A DNA stretch of 48,206 bases from Candidatus Latescibacterota bacterium (GTDB taxonomy: Bacteria; Latescibacterota; UBA2968; GCA-2709665), in the NCBI GenBank assembly GCA_012270675.1, contig JAAXHW010000089.1, forward strand, positions 1 through 48,206, read 5' to 3'. Under the pieces are notes generated by a model. It did not search any database and had not been told where the DNA came from. It saw nothing but the letters and a program-made list of their open reading frames with translations. This document shows positions 34,738 to 42,801 of this stretch, piece after piece (within the stretch, counting starts at the first letter, position 1; each line of letters starts with the position of its first letter). Made by a program: the position numbers and the translations under genes.

Positions 34738-35904
34738 CTACCGATTCAGAGGGGCCTGTTCAAGGACCAGTTCGGTTTTTAAGCGCCGCCGCCCCCGGAG
34801 GATCTGGAGGGAGAAGACCTCACCTATCCGCCCTTCACGAAAGGCCTCTTCGGCGTCGTTCTTACTTTTTACCTGACGGTCATTGATCCTTACAATGAGG
34901 TCGCCCGGATTGAGTTGTGCACGGGCCGCGGGGCTGTTGTCTTCCACGCGGGTAATCAGCGCTCCCTCATAGGTGGCCAGACCGATCGCACCTGCCACCC
35001 ACGGGGTAAGTTTGGGGTGGAGAACGAACCCCGTCCAAAAATCGCCCCCCTCGATGAGCCGCCGGACGACTTCCATCGCACGGTAGATCGGGATGGCGAA
35101 TCCGATGCCGAGGGAGCCGCCGCTTTTGGAAAAGATAAAGGTGTTGACGCCAATGACTTCCCCGAGGCTGTTGACGAGCGGCCCCCCGCTATTGCCCGGA
35201 TTGATCGACGCATCGGTCTGGATCATGTCCTGGTAGACGCGTCCATCAGCCTCGGATTGGAAGTTGCGTCCTATCGCGCTTATCACACCGACCGTGACCG
35301 TCGGTTTGGGGTCCTCAATCTCCAGACCGAAGGGATTTCCAATGGAAATGGCCCATTCGCCGATGATCACATCGTCGGCATTTCCCAGGTCTACAACCGG
35401 CAGCCCGTCAGCGTCTATGTGAATAACGGCCAGGTCCGTTTCCCAGTCGATCAGGACGTTGTTCCTGATATCTGTCACGTTGAACCGTCGGCCATCCGGG
35501 AAGACGATGGAGATCTCCCGGGCGCCCTTCACCACGTGATGGTTGGTGAGGATATGACCGTCGCTGCGGATGACAAATCCGGAGCCGAGGCCGGGGGTCT
35601 TTTCCTGGACGATGCCGGGATAGTAGAAGAAACTCCAGAACGGGTCCCGATAATATCCCTGGTATTCATTTAAAAAAGTTGTATGAACGCCGACGACCGC
35701 CGGTGAAACCTTCTCCACGGCCCGGACGATGGCGTTGCGCCGGGATGGGGCGATTGCTGTCTGAGCCGCCAGCGTCGGTGGAGCGGCTGCGGTGGCCGTC
35801 AACAGCGACGACGGTTCCGGACCGTCCGTCCCATTCCAGACCACCCGGTGGATGACGATGCCAAGGAAGATACCCGAGAGAAAGACCGGCAGGAAGCGCA
35901 GCAC
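34738..35904 (-). CDS. HtrA/DegS-like periplasmic serine protease with one PDZ domain
   Basis: The 388-residue protein starts with an uncleaved-looking membrane anchor (LRFLPVFLSGIFLGIVIHRVVW), then a trypsin-like domain with His123 (TNHHVV), Asp157 (ETDLAV) and Ser239 (NPGNSGGPL), and a single C-terminal PDZ domain (about 295-380) with GALITRVEDNSPAA. One PDZ plus an anchor resembles DegS rather than DegP, consistent with a role in envelope-stress signalling or quality control. A loop rich in Tyr/Phe before the catalytic His is longer than usual. The GTG start has AGGAGGG ten bases upstream, located inside the last codons of truA. truA's stop is six bases before this start, so the genes are coupled. 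Confidence 0.92.
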   Translation of the reverse strand: MLRFLPVFLSGIFLGIVIHRVVWNGTDGPEPSSLLTATAAAPPTLAAQTAIAPSRRNAIVRAVEKVSPAVVGVHTTFLNEYQGYYRDPFWSFFYYPGIVQEKTPGLGSGFVIRSDGHILTNHHVVKGAREISIVFPDGRRFNVTDIRNNVLIDWETDLAVIHIDADGLPVVDLGNADDVIIGEWAISIGNPFGLEIEDPKPTVTVGVISAIGRNFQSEADGRVYQDMIQTDASINPGNSGGPLVNSLGEVIGVNTFIFSKSGGSLGIGFAIPIYRAMEVVRRLIEGGDFWTGFVLHPKLTPWVAGAIGLATYEGALITRVEDNSPAARAQLNPGDLIVRINDRQVKSKNDAEEAFREGRIGEVFSLQILRGRRRLKTELVLEQAPLNR

Positions 35905-35910
35905 AGCGAT

Positions 35911-36660
35911 CTACCCTCCTGGCAGGTCCTCATAGGTGACCCGCTTCAGGAAGAGGCCGTGGGGAGGCGCAGACGGGCCTGCACACCGTCTGTCCCGGGC
36001 CTCCAGGATTTTTGTGACATCATCAGCAGACCGGCCTCCTCTGCCCACCTGGATCAGGGTGCCAACGATGCTGCGGACCATCGTCCGCAAGAAGCGGTTG
36101 GCCGCAATCCGGAAATGGACACCATCTTCCGACTGCTGCCAGGTGGATTCAAAGAGGTGACACTCCAGGTTTTCCCGTTCGGAGGCGGCCACACAGAACG
36201 AGGTGAAGTCGTGGTGGCCAAGGAGCCTGGCAGCGGCATCCTGCATAGCCTCAAGATCGAGCCGGGAACGGATGCACAGGGCATATTGACGACCGATTGC
36301 ACGGCGTCCGTATTCAATCCGGTAAACGTACTCCCGCCGTCTGGCATCCCGACGGGCGTGAAATCTCAGAGGAACCTCATGGGCATGGCGCACCGCACTA
36401 TCTGCAGGGAGCATGCTGTTGAGGGCATTCTGAATATGCTCAACGTTGAGGGGATTGACGGTTATAAAGTTGGCCACCTGTCCCAGGGCGTGAACGCCCG
36501 TATCGGTGCGTCCAGCGGCAATTGTACGAATGGGCGTTCCAAAGAGGCGGTGAAGACAGGCTTCAAGTTCCCCCTGAACCGTGCGCTGGTCGGGCTGTAC
36601 CTGCCAGCCCTTGAAATCTGTGCCGTCGTATTCCAGAATAAGCCGAATGTTGCGCTGCAT
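35911..36660 (-). CDS. truA: tRNA pseudouridine(38-40) synthase TruA
   Basis: A 249-residue TruA. The catalytic aspartate lies in AAGRTDTGVHALGQV (Asp53 counting from the ATG), the N-terminus is RLILEYDGTDFKGWQ, and FRIAANRFLRTMVRSIVGTL is the conserved C-terminal core. It modifies U38-U40 in the anticodon stem-loop. The ATG at 36660 is preferred over a GTG 27 bases upstream because relatives begin directly with this strand; no strong ribosome site is seen for either. The sequence immediately upstream holds a broken ecfT, so truA has probably lost its original coupled upstream gene and now leads the truA-htrA-pssA-tatA-gatAB block. Confidence 0.95.
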   Translation of the reverse strand: MQRNIRLILEYDGTDFKGWQVQPDQRTVQGELEACLHRLFGTPIRTIAAGRTDTGVHALGQVANFITVNPLNVEHIQNALNSMLPADSAVRHAHEVPLRFHARRDARRREYVYRIEYGRRAIGRQYALCIRSRLDLEAMQDAAARLLGHHDFTSFCVAASERENLECHLFESTWQQSEDGVHFRIAANRFLRTMVRSIVGTLIQVGRGGRSADDVTKILEARDRRCAGPSAPPHGLFLKRVTYEDLPGG

Positions 36661-36687
36661 ATCGGTGGAATCAGAAACGGCCCGCAC

Positions 36688-36955
36688 TCAGAGGCTGGCG
36701 TTCCCGGCGTTATGAGGGCGTTGAGCCCAGGGGAGAGAAGTGAGGAGGGGCACAAGCGACTTCAGGTTGCCCACCAGGAGCCGCAAGCGCAATCCACAGG
36801 ATCTGCCAAGCAGGCTCAACAGGATGAGAAAACCGGCCAGCGCCGCACCCGAAGGCACCCATAAAGGCTGCAATGTTGACCCGGATATCCAGACGGTGAA
36901 GCGGTGACTTTGCCGGGATGTACCACTCCGGAGTGATATCCTTTAAAATCCGCAA
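36688..36955 (-). pseudogene. Remnant of ecfT (energy-coupling factor transporter transmembrane subunit), frameshifted and 3' truncated
   Basis: Reading the minus strand from a TTG at 36955 gives LRILKDITPEWYIPAKSP, then LHRLDIRVNIAAF. This matches the EcfT/CbiQ N-terminus (a YIPGDSPLHRLDPRVK-like start). The frame then loses hydrophobicity, while the neighbouring frame continues ALAGFLILLSLLG and RLRLLVGNLKSLVPLL, as in the EcfT membrane core with its SRIPLR..LRGLKPILPLL-like stretch. One frameshift near 36840-36860 therefore separates the parts. About 90 of roughly 260 residues survive, and the sequence ends at a TGA next to truA. ecfT commonly lies directly before truA in other bacteria, which supports the assignment. 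No ATPase (ecfA) or substrate subunit is seen. Confidence 0.62.
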
Positions 36956-37266
36956 GTTACAGAGCCTATAACCTCCTAACCTCCCTGAAAAGCAACCAGT
37001 TGAGCCTTTGAGAATATACCATCTCATGGATTTAATGTCAAACAAATATTGGGAGGGTGGACGGTGAAAGATCCGTTCCGTGAAGTGAACAGAATGTTCT
37101 CTTCTGAGAGGATCTGGAGGCTGTTTTTGAGGCTTCGGGAGGGCGGTATGGAAATTGCACGGGATTGCAGCGAGTGGCGAGTTAGGCGTATCCCGCCCCA
37201 TCCCACCGCATTCAACCTGAATCACAACGCGCACCCGGGGTGGGGATGGGAAGAAGGGGAGTGGTC
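36956..37266. other. Intergenic region upstream of comEC
   Basis: This 311-base stretch between the ecfT remnant and comEC is more AT-rich in its first third. Frames are open through parts of it on both strands, but none has a recognisable product or ribosome site. It must carry the comEC promoter; I cannot single one out. Confidence 0.45.
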
Positions 37267-39654
37267 ATGCGGCGTCCGGCTCTGGCAGCGGCGGTCTACT
37301 TTGCAGCAGGGGTGCTCATCGGGCATGGGTGGCGCCTTCCGGCGGGACTGCTCCTGGGGGGTGCCGGACTGTTTTTTTCTGTTGCTGTGATGGGCGTCTG
37401 GAGGAGATGGGGCCATCGACGAATGGGGGGGCTGCTGGGGTGTTTGTTTTGCGTGCTGGGGACGATGCGTTACGAGATCGTCACCCAGGGGTTACCGGTG
37501 CATCACCTCATACGGTTTACCGGGCGGGAAGGTGAAGTCGAGGTAGCGGGCACCGTTGCCGGGGAGCCGGCGTGGGTGCGGGAGGACCTGAGGGTCTTGC
37601 TGTCGGTTGAACAGGTGGTTGTGGGCGATTCGGTTTTTACGAGTTGTGGGGAGGCGTTGATCCGTTTCCGAAAGGTGAATCCAAAGCTGGATTATGGAGA
37701 TTGGGTACGCCTGCGCCTGCGGCTTCGGCGGCCCCCCCCGGCCCGCAACCCCGGAGCGTTCGATTATCGGGACTATCTGCAACGGAAGGGGATTTACGGG
37801 ATGGGCAGGGTGCGGCACCCGGCGCAGATTCTGGAGGTGGTGCGAGGGAGGGGGAACGGGTTCTGGAAGGGGGTGGTGTTACCGGTTCGCCGGGCCGTGC
37901 GTCGGGCGGTTGACCTGAACCTTTCGGGCGGGCCGGCGGGGCTTTTGAAGGGGGTGTTGCTGGGGGAGAAACGGGGCATTCCAGAAGAGGTTCGAGAGGC
38001 GTTTACACGGTCTGGGGTAAACCACGTCCTTGCCGTTTCGGGGCTGCACGTGGGCCTGATTGCCGCGTCGGTTTTCTTTGGTTTGCGGACCCTGGGGATC
38101 GGTCGGCGGGGCACCGGCCTGACCACGGTGGGGGCGTTGTTGATGTATGCGCTGGTGACGGGATTGCCGCCTTCGGTCATTCGGGCGTCGACGATGGGGT
38201 CTATCGCCATTTTGGGAACGCTGGGAGACCGGGAGGGAGAGGGGTTGAATACCCTGGGAACCGCGGGGTTGGCGCTGCTGGCCGTCCGGCCGCAGGATCT
38301 GTTCGATGTGGGGTTTCAGCTCTCTTTTGCAGCGACCGGGGCGATTCTCCTTTTTTATCGACCGATACGGGCGTGGATGCCGGGCAGTGACAGGGGACTG
38401 TGGGGGAAGTGGATCTGTACGCCCTTAGCGGTCTCTCTGGCGGCGCAGGCGGGGACGGCGCCGTTTGTGGCCACCTACTTTGGGCACCTGGCATCCATTT
38501 CACTTCTGGCCAATCTGATCGTTGTGCCGCTGATGGGAGCCGCTGTTGCGCTGGGGTTGCTTTCGGTCCTGTGTTATTCGGTTTTCTTAGAGCCGGTCGC
38601 CACGCTGTTCAACGGGGCGAACTGGGTTGTTTTGAAGGGAGCGATCGGTGCGGCAGACCTCCTGTCCAGGCCGACCTGGGCCTTTGTGGAGGTGCCGAAG
38701 CCGACGTGGGTTGGCACCGGCCTCTACTTCTGCTTGCTGATGTTGATCGTGCCGGAGGTACGTCGGCAGACTGCCGGGCGATATCTGGTCTTCTGCTGCC
38801 TGGGACTGGCCAACCTGTGGGTTTGGGGCGGTATTTTTCAGAGGCCTTCCGGCCTGGAGGTCGTGGTGCTGGATGTGGGCCAGGGGGATGGGGTTTTCCT
38901 GAGGTTCCCCAATGGGCGGACGATGATGGTTGATGGGGGCTTGCGGGCGGTGGGGATCGATGTGGGGGAACGGGTGCTGGTGCCGTTTCTGGAGGAACGC
39001 GGCATCCGACGAATCGACGTTGTCGTGGCGTCTCATCCACACAGCGACCACATCGGAGGACTGGTGACGCTTTTGGAGCGGTTCGAGGTGGGGCACTACC
39101 TGGACGGGGGACAGACCTATGGGTCGTGGACCGCCCGGCGGATTCGGACGTTGATCCGGGAGCGAGGCATTGCATATCAGGCGGTGGCCGCAGGGGACAG
39201 CCTGGTTGGCCTGGGGGGAGCAGGGGCGCTGGTGCTCCATCCCACGCCGGCTTATGTCTCAATGGATGGGGAGGTCCCTTACGGGCTGAACAACGGGTCG
39301 GTGGTGTTGCGGATTACCTTTGGGGGGAAAGCGGTTCTTTTGACTGGAGATATCGAACACGAGACCGACCGGGATCTGCTGAGGTGGAAAGAGCGGCTTC
39401 GGGCGGAGGTGCTGAAGGCTGCCCACCACGGGTCGCGCACCTCTTCAACAGCGGCCTTCTTAGAGGCTGTGCGCCCCCGGCTGGTCATCGTTTCGTGCGG
39501 TGTGGGCAACAAATTCGGACATCCCGCCCCCGAGGTGATCCGCCGATACGAGCAGATGGGGCTTACAATCTTCCGGACAGACAGAGCGGGGGCGATTCAG
39601 ATCGTGATCGACGGAGAGGAGATAGGGGCAGAGGGATGGCTCACGAGGTGGTAA
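37267..39654 (+). CDS. comEC: ComEC/Rec2 family DNA internalisation protein
   Basis: A 795-residue, full-length ComEC. Order: two N-terminal membrane helices, a soluble OB-like DUF4131 domain (about 30-180, with GEVEVAGTVAGEPAW), the Competence membrane domain (about 215-500, starting GVLLGEKRGIPEEV and HVLAVSGLHVGLIAA), and a metallo-beta-lactamase-like domain (about 530-780) with LDVGQGDGVFL, the HPHSDHIGG zinc/catalytic motif and AAHHGSRTSS. ComEC forms the inner-membrane channel for single-stranded DNA in natural transformation, and the C-terminal domain is thought to degrade the other strand. The ATG at 37267 has GGGGAG about six bases upstream; the GTG 27 bases earlier lacks one. No other competence gene is in the window. 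A C8 tract (37732-37739) encodes prolines in frame. Confidence 0.94.
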   Translation: MRRPALAAAVYFAAGVLIGHGWRLPAGLLLGGAGLFFSVAVMGVWRRWGHRRMGGLLGCLFCVLGTMRYEIVTQGLPVHHLIRFTGREGEVEVAGTVAGEPAWVREDLRVLLSVEQVVVGDSVFTSCGEALIRFRKVNPKLDYGDWVRLRLRLRRPPPARNPGAFDYRDYLQRKGIYGMGRVRHPAQILEVVRGRGNGFWKGVVLPVRRAVRRAVDLNLSGGPAGLLKGVLLGEKRGIPEEVREAFTRSGVNHVLAVSGLHVGLIAASVFFGLRTLGIGRRGTGLTTVGALLMYALVTGLPPSVIRASTMGSIAILGTLGDREGEGLNTLGTAGLALLAVRPQDLFDVGFQLSFAATGAILLFYRPIRAWMPGSDRGLWGKWICTPLAVSLAAQAGTAPFVATYFGHLASISLLANLIVVPLMGAAVALGLLSVLCYSVFLEPVATLFNGANWVVLKGAIGAADLLSRPTWAFVEVPKPTWVGTGLYFCLLMLIVPEVRRQTAGRYLVFCCLGLANLWVWGGIFQRPSGLEVVVLDVGQGDGVFLRFPNGRTMMVDGGLRAVGIDVGERVLVPFLEERGIRRIDVVVASHPHSDHIGGLVTLLERFEVGHYLDGGQTYGSWTARRIRTLIRERGIAYQAVAAGDSLVGLGGAGALVLHPTPAYVSMDGEVPYGLNNGSVVLRITFGGKAVLLTGDIEHETDRDLLRWKERLRAEVLKAAHHGSRTSSTAAFLEAVRPRLVIVSCGVGNKFGHPAPEVIRRYEQMGLTIFRTDRAGAIQIVIDGEEIGAEGWLTRW

Positions 39655-39667
39655 GTCAGTCCTGATA

Positions 39668-39691
39668 GAAAAAGCGGCCCGGGGGGCCGCT
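39668..39691 (-). terminator. Intrinsic terminator oriented for the minus strand
   Basis: AGCGGCC and GGCCGCT form a 7-base stem (39673-39679 / 39685-39691). The T-tract (TTTTTC) follows only on the minus strand, while the preceding gene comEC is on the plus strand. It therefore implies a minus-strand transcript arriving from the non-coding region to the right, although the hairpin may still slow comEC transcription. Confidence 0.55.
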
Positions 39692-40330
39692 GGAGAAGAA
39701 GCGGGCGGATGGAGGTACGTGAAGGCCGGATATTCAGATCAGAACTGGAATGCATCAGAGGGGAAACTGTGTTCTCCTGTTATCGGTGCAGGTCATAGCA
39801 TTATCTCCCCCAATAATCCTATGGCTGACCGCAGAGAAACGTGTCTACCTCCCCCGGGTCAGATCTACCTGAATAAAGCCATCGGTGACCTCCATGCCGC
39901 CCGTATCTGTTTGGGGATCTACCAAATGCGTGGGTGTAGAGAGAGGGCTACACGGTGTTGTGACGTACAGACTGTGAACCGCATGAAAATACCTGAAGAT
40001 GCGTAAGCGTTTGGCAGGGGTTGTTAACGTCTGGAGAATCTGAAAAAAAGGGGGATAGCCGCCGGATGGTTCCGACCGCTGGAAGAGAAAGCGAACCTGT
40101 TTTGCTGGTGAGGGCAGGTGCCCTCGGGTGACTTCAGAAGATCTTCGAAGATTAAGCAAGAGTCGGCAAGTCTAAGGCGACGTCGATCCAGATCCCCGCT
40201 TCCTTATCCCATGGATTGAGGTCTTTTCCATCTGAGCTTAGACGTGGTATTCGCCTGATATGGTTCTCTGCAAGAGAATGACGTGGGAAAAATGTGGTAA
40301 GTCGTTAAAATACAAGCCTGTTTGAGATCA

Positions 40331-40384
40331 GCGACTTTTTCTTCAAACTCAGGGGACGGACTGAGTTTAAAGCAAAAAGTTCGT
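40331..40384. ncRNA. Long imperfect hairpin, candidate structured RNA element
   Basis: An 8-base perfect stem (AAACTCAG / CTGAGTTT, 8-base loop) extends outward through about ten more pairs: TTC with AAG-like pairing, then TTTTT with AAAAA, CA with TG, and GC/GC, interrupted by one mismatch and two bulges. The loop segment GGACGGA can alternatively pair with the downstream TTCGTCC, giving a mutually exclusive fold. Whether it is transcribed is unknown. Confidence 0.4.
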
Positions 40385-40585
40385 CCGGCTGTAACCTTGA
40401 AAAACGGTTCACCATATTGCTGCAACCGGATAGAATATATATGCAGAAGGCGAGGGAGTCAAGGACTTATTTGGAGAAAATGTGCATAAATTTCATCGTC
40501 AATGCGATAAGGTCTTGAAACTTAAGCGCATTGAATCAGAAAATTTTTTTAAGGCGTGAGCAGCGGTTGACATGTGGTTGGCAGG

Positions 40586-40640
40586 TGTTCGGGTTCGGTT
40601 CAAAAAAGTTGTTCTCAAGGAGGGCTTCAGAACCCGAACA
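40586..40640. repeat. Perfect 11-base inverted repeat
   Basis: TGTTCGGGTTC (40586-40596) and GAACCCGAACA (40630-40640) are exact reverse complements separated by 33 bases. The arms are long enough not to be expected by chance at this spacing. They could be a dimeric regulator site or the ends of a small excised element. Confidence 0.6.
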
Positions 40641-40721
40641 AGAGACACGAACGACGGTGGAGGAGATCCATCCTGTGGACGGTTTTTGGAAGCGATATTG
40701 ACAAAAACGCAGATATTGACG

Positions 40722-40751
40722 TTGACTTCCCATGACAATCTTCCCTATATT
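40722..40751 (+). promoter_or_regulatory. Candidate sigma-70 promoter for the HNH gene
   Basis: TTGACT (40722-40727) and TATATT (40746-40751) are separated by 18 bases, about 60 bases upstream of the first HNH start codon and 100 upstream of the better-supported GTG. Confidence 0.5.
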
Positions 40752-40812
40752 CCCAGGACGAATGAAAACAGATCTGGACGAGATTTTCAAGGTGGCGCAA
40801 TTTTAAACTGCG

Positions 40813-41361
40813 ATGTCGAAACGAAGATCCGAATATAAGAAAGGACCTGCTGCCGTGTCGCCGCAGATGCGGCTGGCCTTTGCGGATGGGAAAGCAGCGC
40901 GCCGGGAGGAGGAGGTGCAGGTCCGGTGCCAGGCGTGCGGGGTGCGGTTTCCTCTGCCCCGCTGGTATGCCGAGCAGGGGATGCGGCTCTATTTTTGCAG
41001 CGATGCGTGCCGGGCGGCGTGGGAGGAGGAACAGACGGATGAACCCTTTCGGCTGTGTCTGGAGGGGCGCCCGGAGTACCGGGGGGGCAACTGGACGGCG
41101 CAGGCGGCCCGGGCCCGCGAGCGGGACGGATACCGCTGCCGGGCCTGCGGTGTTACGGAGGAAGAGTTGAAACGCCAGCTGGATGTGCATCATCTGACGC
41201 CTGTGCGGATGTTCGCCTCGGCATCGGACGCCAATGTGTTGAGCAATCTGGTTTCGGTCTGTCGGCCGTGCCACAGGAAGCTGGAAGAAGAGGGACGCGC
41301 CCGCCTGCCCCTGTTTGGGCGGATGAAGCATCCCGGACAGCGGTTGGAAGGCGAAGATTGA
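40813..41361 (+). CDS. HNH endonuclease with N-terminal treble-clef-like zinc finger
   Basis: A 182-residue protein. Residues about 38-75 form a zinc finger (CQACGVRFPLPRWY, then FCSDACRAAW). The C-terminal HNH module reads RDGYRCRACGVTEEEL, LDVHHLTPVRMF, NVLSNLVSVCRPCHRKLE, containing the two histidines, the Asn and two CxxC zinc knuckles of a complete ββα-metal nuclease. A GTG at 40855 has GAAAGGA nine bases upstream and may be the true start, giving 168 residues; the ATG at 40813 lacks a good ribosome site. It lies alone on the plus strand after the palindrome-rich region and converges on the HD hydrolase gene. Roles could be restriction, DNA repair or part of a mobile element. Confidence 0.85.
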   Translation: MSKRRSEYKKGPAAVSPQMRLAFADGKAARREEEVQVRCQACGVRFPLPRWYAEQGMRLYFCSDACRAAWEEEQTDEPFRLCLEGRPEYRGGNWTAQAARARERDGYRCRACGVTEEELKRQLDVHHLTPVRMFASASDANVLSNLVSVCRPCHRKLEEEGRARLPLFGRMKHPGQRLEGED

Positions 41362-41449
41362 GGGGAAGTACTGCGAGGAAAGCGGCCTTTCTTTCTCTGC
41401 GAAGGAAGGGCTTTTGTTGTTTTGCGTCGTGAGGTGGGGCACGCTTGTA

Positions 41450-42682
41450 TTAGCGTGCGTTGGGTTCGCCAAAGATCCTTTCGCAGATTTTTCCCACCCG
41501 CTCGCGGTAGCCTTCAGGTGCGAATACGTAGAGTTTCCAGAGTCTCTCGTACTGGTCCTCCACGGCCTTGACATCGAACGGCGGGCTGTCGAGGGGTTCG
41601 TTGAGGCGGCGCAGTCCGTCGCGGGTTTCGATAAATACCCTGGCCTCTTTGATTGAGGAGATGTCGGGACAGTAGAGGATGACCTGGTCGGGGTCGAGGA
41701 CGGCTGCGTCGGCGATTTCCCGCTCGGTCCGCTGCCGGGCCTCCACCGATCGGTTGTAGGTGGCAATCAGTTCGTCGCGGTCCCGGCGGCCCACTTCGGC
41801 TGCGGAGATGAGGTAGGCGCGTTTGAGCAGCTTGCGGTGCATGACCCCTTTGATGAGGCGTTGGATGCGTGCATCTCCCCGTCCTGTGAGGGCCCGCAGC
41901 AGGGCGTCGTCCGTCAGGTCGTAGAGGTCCTTTTCGGTCAGTCCTCCTTCCACTGCCAGTTCCACGGCCTTGGCGATCATGGCCCCTGAGACGACTTTGG
42001 CGTGATGGTAGTAGACCCGTTCGGTCAAGAAGTAGCGAAGGCGGAGCAGGTGCAGCAATTCGGTGCGCGTACTCATTTTGGCCATGTTGATGGCCAGGTT
42101 TCCCTCTGCAACGGTAAAGGTGCTGAAGATCCGGTCGTCGTAGTCCTGCTGCAGTCCTGTAAAATAAGCGTCTCTGCGGAGGTAGTCGAGCAGGTCGGCG
42201 TCAACGGTGCTGGAGATGATCTGCCGCATCCAGGGGGGATCGAACCGGCGGTCGGTCAGCAGAGCGAAGACTTCATCTGGAAATCCCGAGGCCTCCAGGG
42301 CATCTGCCAGTTCGTCCTGAGACAGGAAGTGCCGCAGGCGTTCCACCGTATCGTGCCGGGGGAAGAGTTTGCGCTCGTCTTCGAAGGTATGGCCGAAAGG
42401 AAGGTGGGAAATGTCGTGGACGAGTGCTGCGAGCACCACAGCCGCCTCCTGCTCGGCGCGAACCGCCACGCCGTTGTCCCGGAGGGCGCAGACGATGCGC
42501 CTGGCCATTGCAGAGGTCCCCAGCGAGTGTTCGAATCGGGTGTGCACACACCCCGGGTAGACCAGGTAGGCCGTGCCGGTCTGCCGGATGCCCCGCAGGC
42601 GCTGCATCTGGCAGGTGTCCATAACGCGGCGTTCCGCATCGGTGAAGCGGAGGTCTCCGTGGACGGGGTCCCGAATGACCAT
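41450..42682 (-). CDS. HD-domain phosphohydrolase (SAMHD1/YwfO-like dNTPase family)
   Basis: A 410-residue HD-superfamily enzyme beginning MVIRDPVHGDLRFTDAERRVMD, the standard opening of YwfO-like dNTP triphosphohydrolases. The metal site is H-HD-D: HTRFEHSLG near residue 47, LVHDISHLPFGH near 88 and the final Asp in STVDADLLDYLRRDAYFTG. SAMHD1-like enzymes remove triphosphate from dNTPs and control nucleotide pools or phage replication. AAAGGA lies about seven bases before the ATG. It is convergent with the HNH gene and divergent from adk, whose shared upstream region contains six GTGAAAC-like heptamers. Confidence 0.88.
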   Translation of the reverse strand: MVIRDPVHGDLRFTDAERRVMDTCQMQRLRGIRQTGTAYLVYPGCVHTRFEHSLGTSAMARRIVCALRDNGVAVRAEQEAAVVLAALVHDISHLPFGHTFEDERKLFPRHDTVERLRHFLSQDELADALEASGFPDEVFALLTDRRFDPPWMRQIISSTVDADLLDYLRRDAYFTGLQQDYDDRIFSTFTVAEGNLAINMAKMSTRTELLHLLRLRYFLTERVYYHHAKVVSGAMIAKAVELAVEGGLTEKDLYDLTDDALLRALTGRGDARIQRLIKGVMHRKLLKRAYLISAAEVGRRDRDELIATYNRSVEARQRTEREIADAAVLDPDQVILYCPDISSIKEARVFIETRDGLRRLNEPLDSPPFDVKAVEDQYERLWKLYVFAPEGYRERVGKICERIFGEPNAR

Positions 42683-42699
42683 GAAAGCGTCCTTTCAGG

Positions 42700-42741
42700 G
42701 TGAGACGTGAAACCGCAGACGTGAGATGTGAAGCCTGCAAC
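42700..42741 (+). repeat. Six tandem degenerate GTGAAAC heptamers
   Basis: GTGAGAC, GTGAAAC, CGCAGAC, GTGAGAT, GTGAAGC and CTGCAAC run in exact 7-base register in the divergent gap between the HD hydrolase and adk genes, 18 bases from the HD start codon. Confidence 0.6.
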
Positions 42742-42801
42742 GCATTAATATACTGCACGGATGGTCAGCAGTCAAGGTCAAAATGTACTTTCAAAAAGGG
42801 C

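Larger units (their letters stand above)
39655..40812. other. 1.16-kb non-coding stretch rich in inverted repeats
   Basis: No frame on either strand gives a recognisable protein. Base composition is noticeably more AT-rich than the flanking genes. Five symmetric elements lie within it: 40110-40125 (GAGGGCA / TGCCCTC), 40141-40152 (perfect palindrome ATCTTCGAAGAT), 40264-40278 (TTCTCT / AGAGAA), 40331-40384 (long hairpin) and 40586-40640 (11-base arms). A promoter for the HNH gene is at its right end. The content suggests structured RNA, a regulatory region or the remains of a mobile element. Confidence 0.6.

Noticed and set aside
37063-37090. GTGAAAG/GTGAAGT motifs upstream of comEC as a fourth heptamer array
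   Set aside because: The two units are not in 7-base register and could be chance.
36710-37234. A 174-codon minus-strand frame
   Set aside because: Only its middle part resembles EcfT; I treat that as the first piece of a frameshifted remnant, and the rest is unrelated to any protein I know.
39719-40006. A 95-codon plus-strand frame in the non-coding gap
   Set aside because: No family resemblance, no ribosome site, and it runs through DNA of non-coding composition.
39845-40159. A 104-codon minus-strand frame ending in GGMEVTDGFIQVDLTRGR
   Set aside because: The tail has a protein-like texture but the rest does not, and I cannot link it to any family; it may be a fossil but the evidence is too thin.
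39655-40812. Searched for tmRNA, RNase P RNA, SRP RNA, tRNA or a CRISPR array in the palindrome-rich gap
   Set aside because: None of the conserved motifs of those RNAs, no cloverleaf and no regularly spaced repeats are present.
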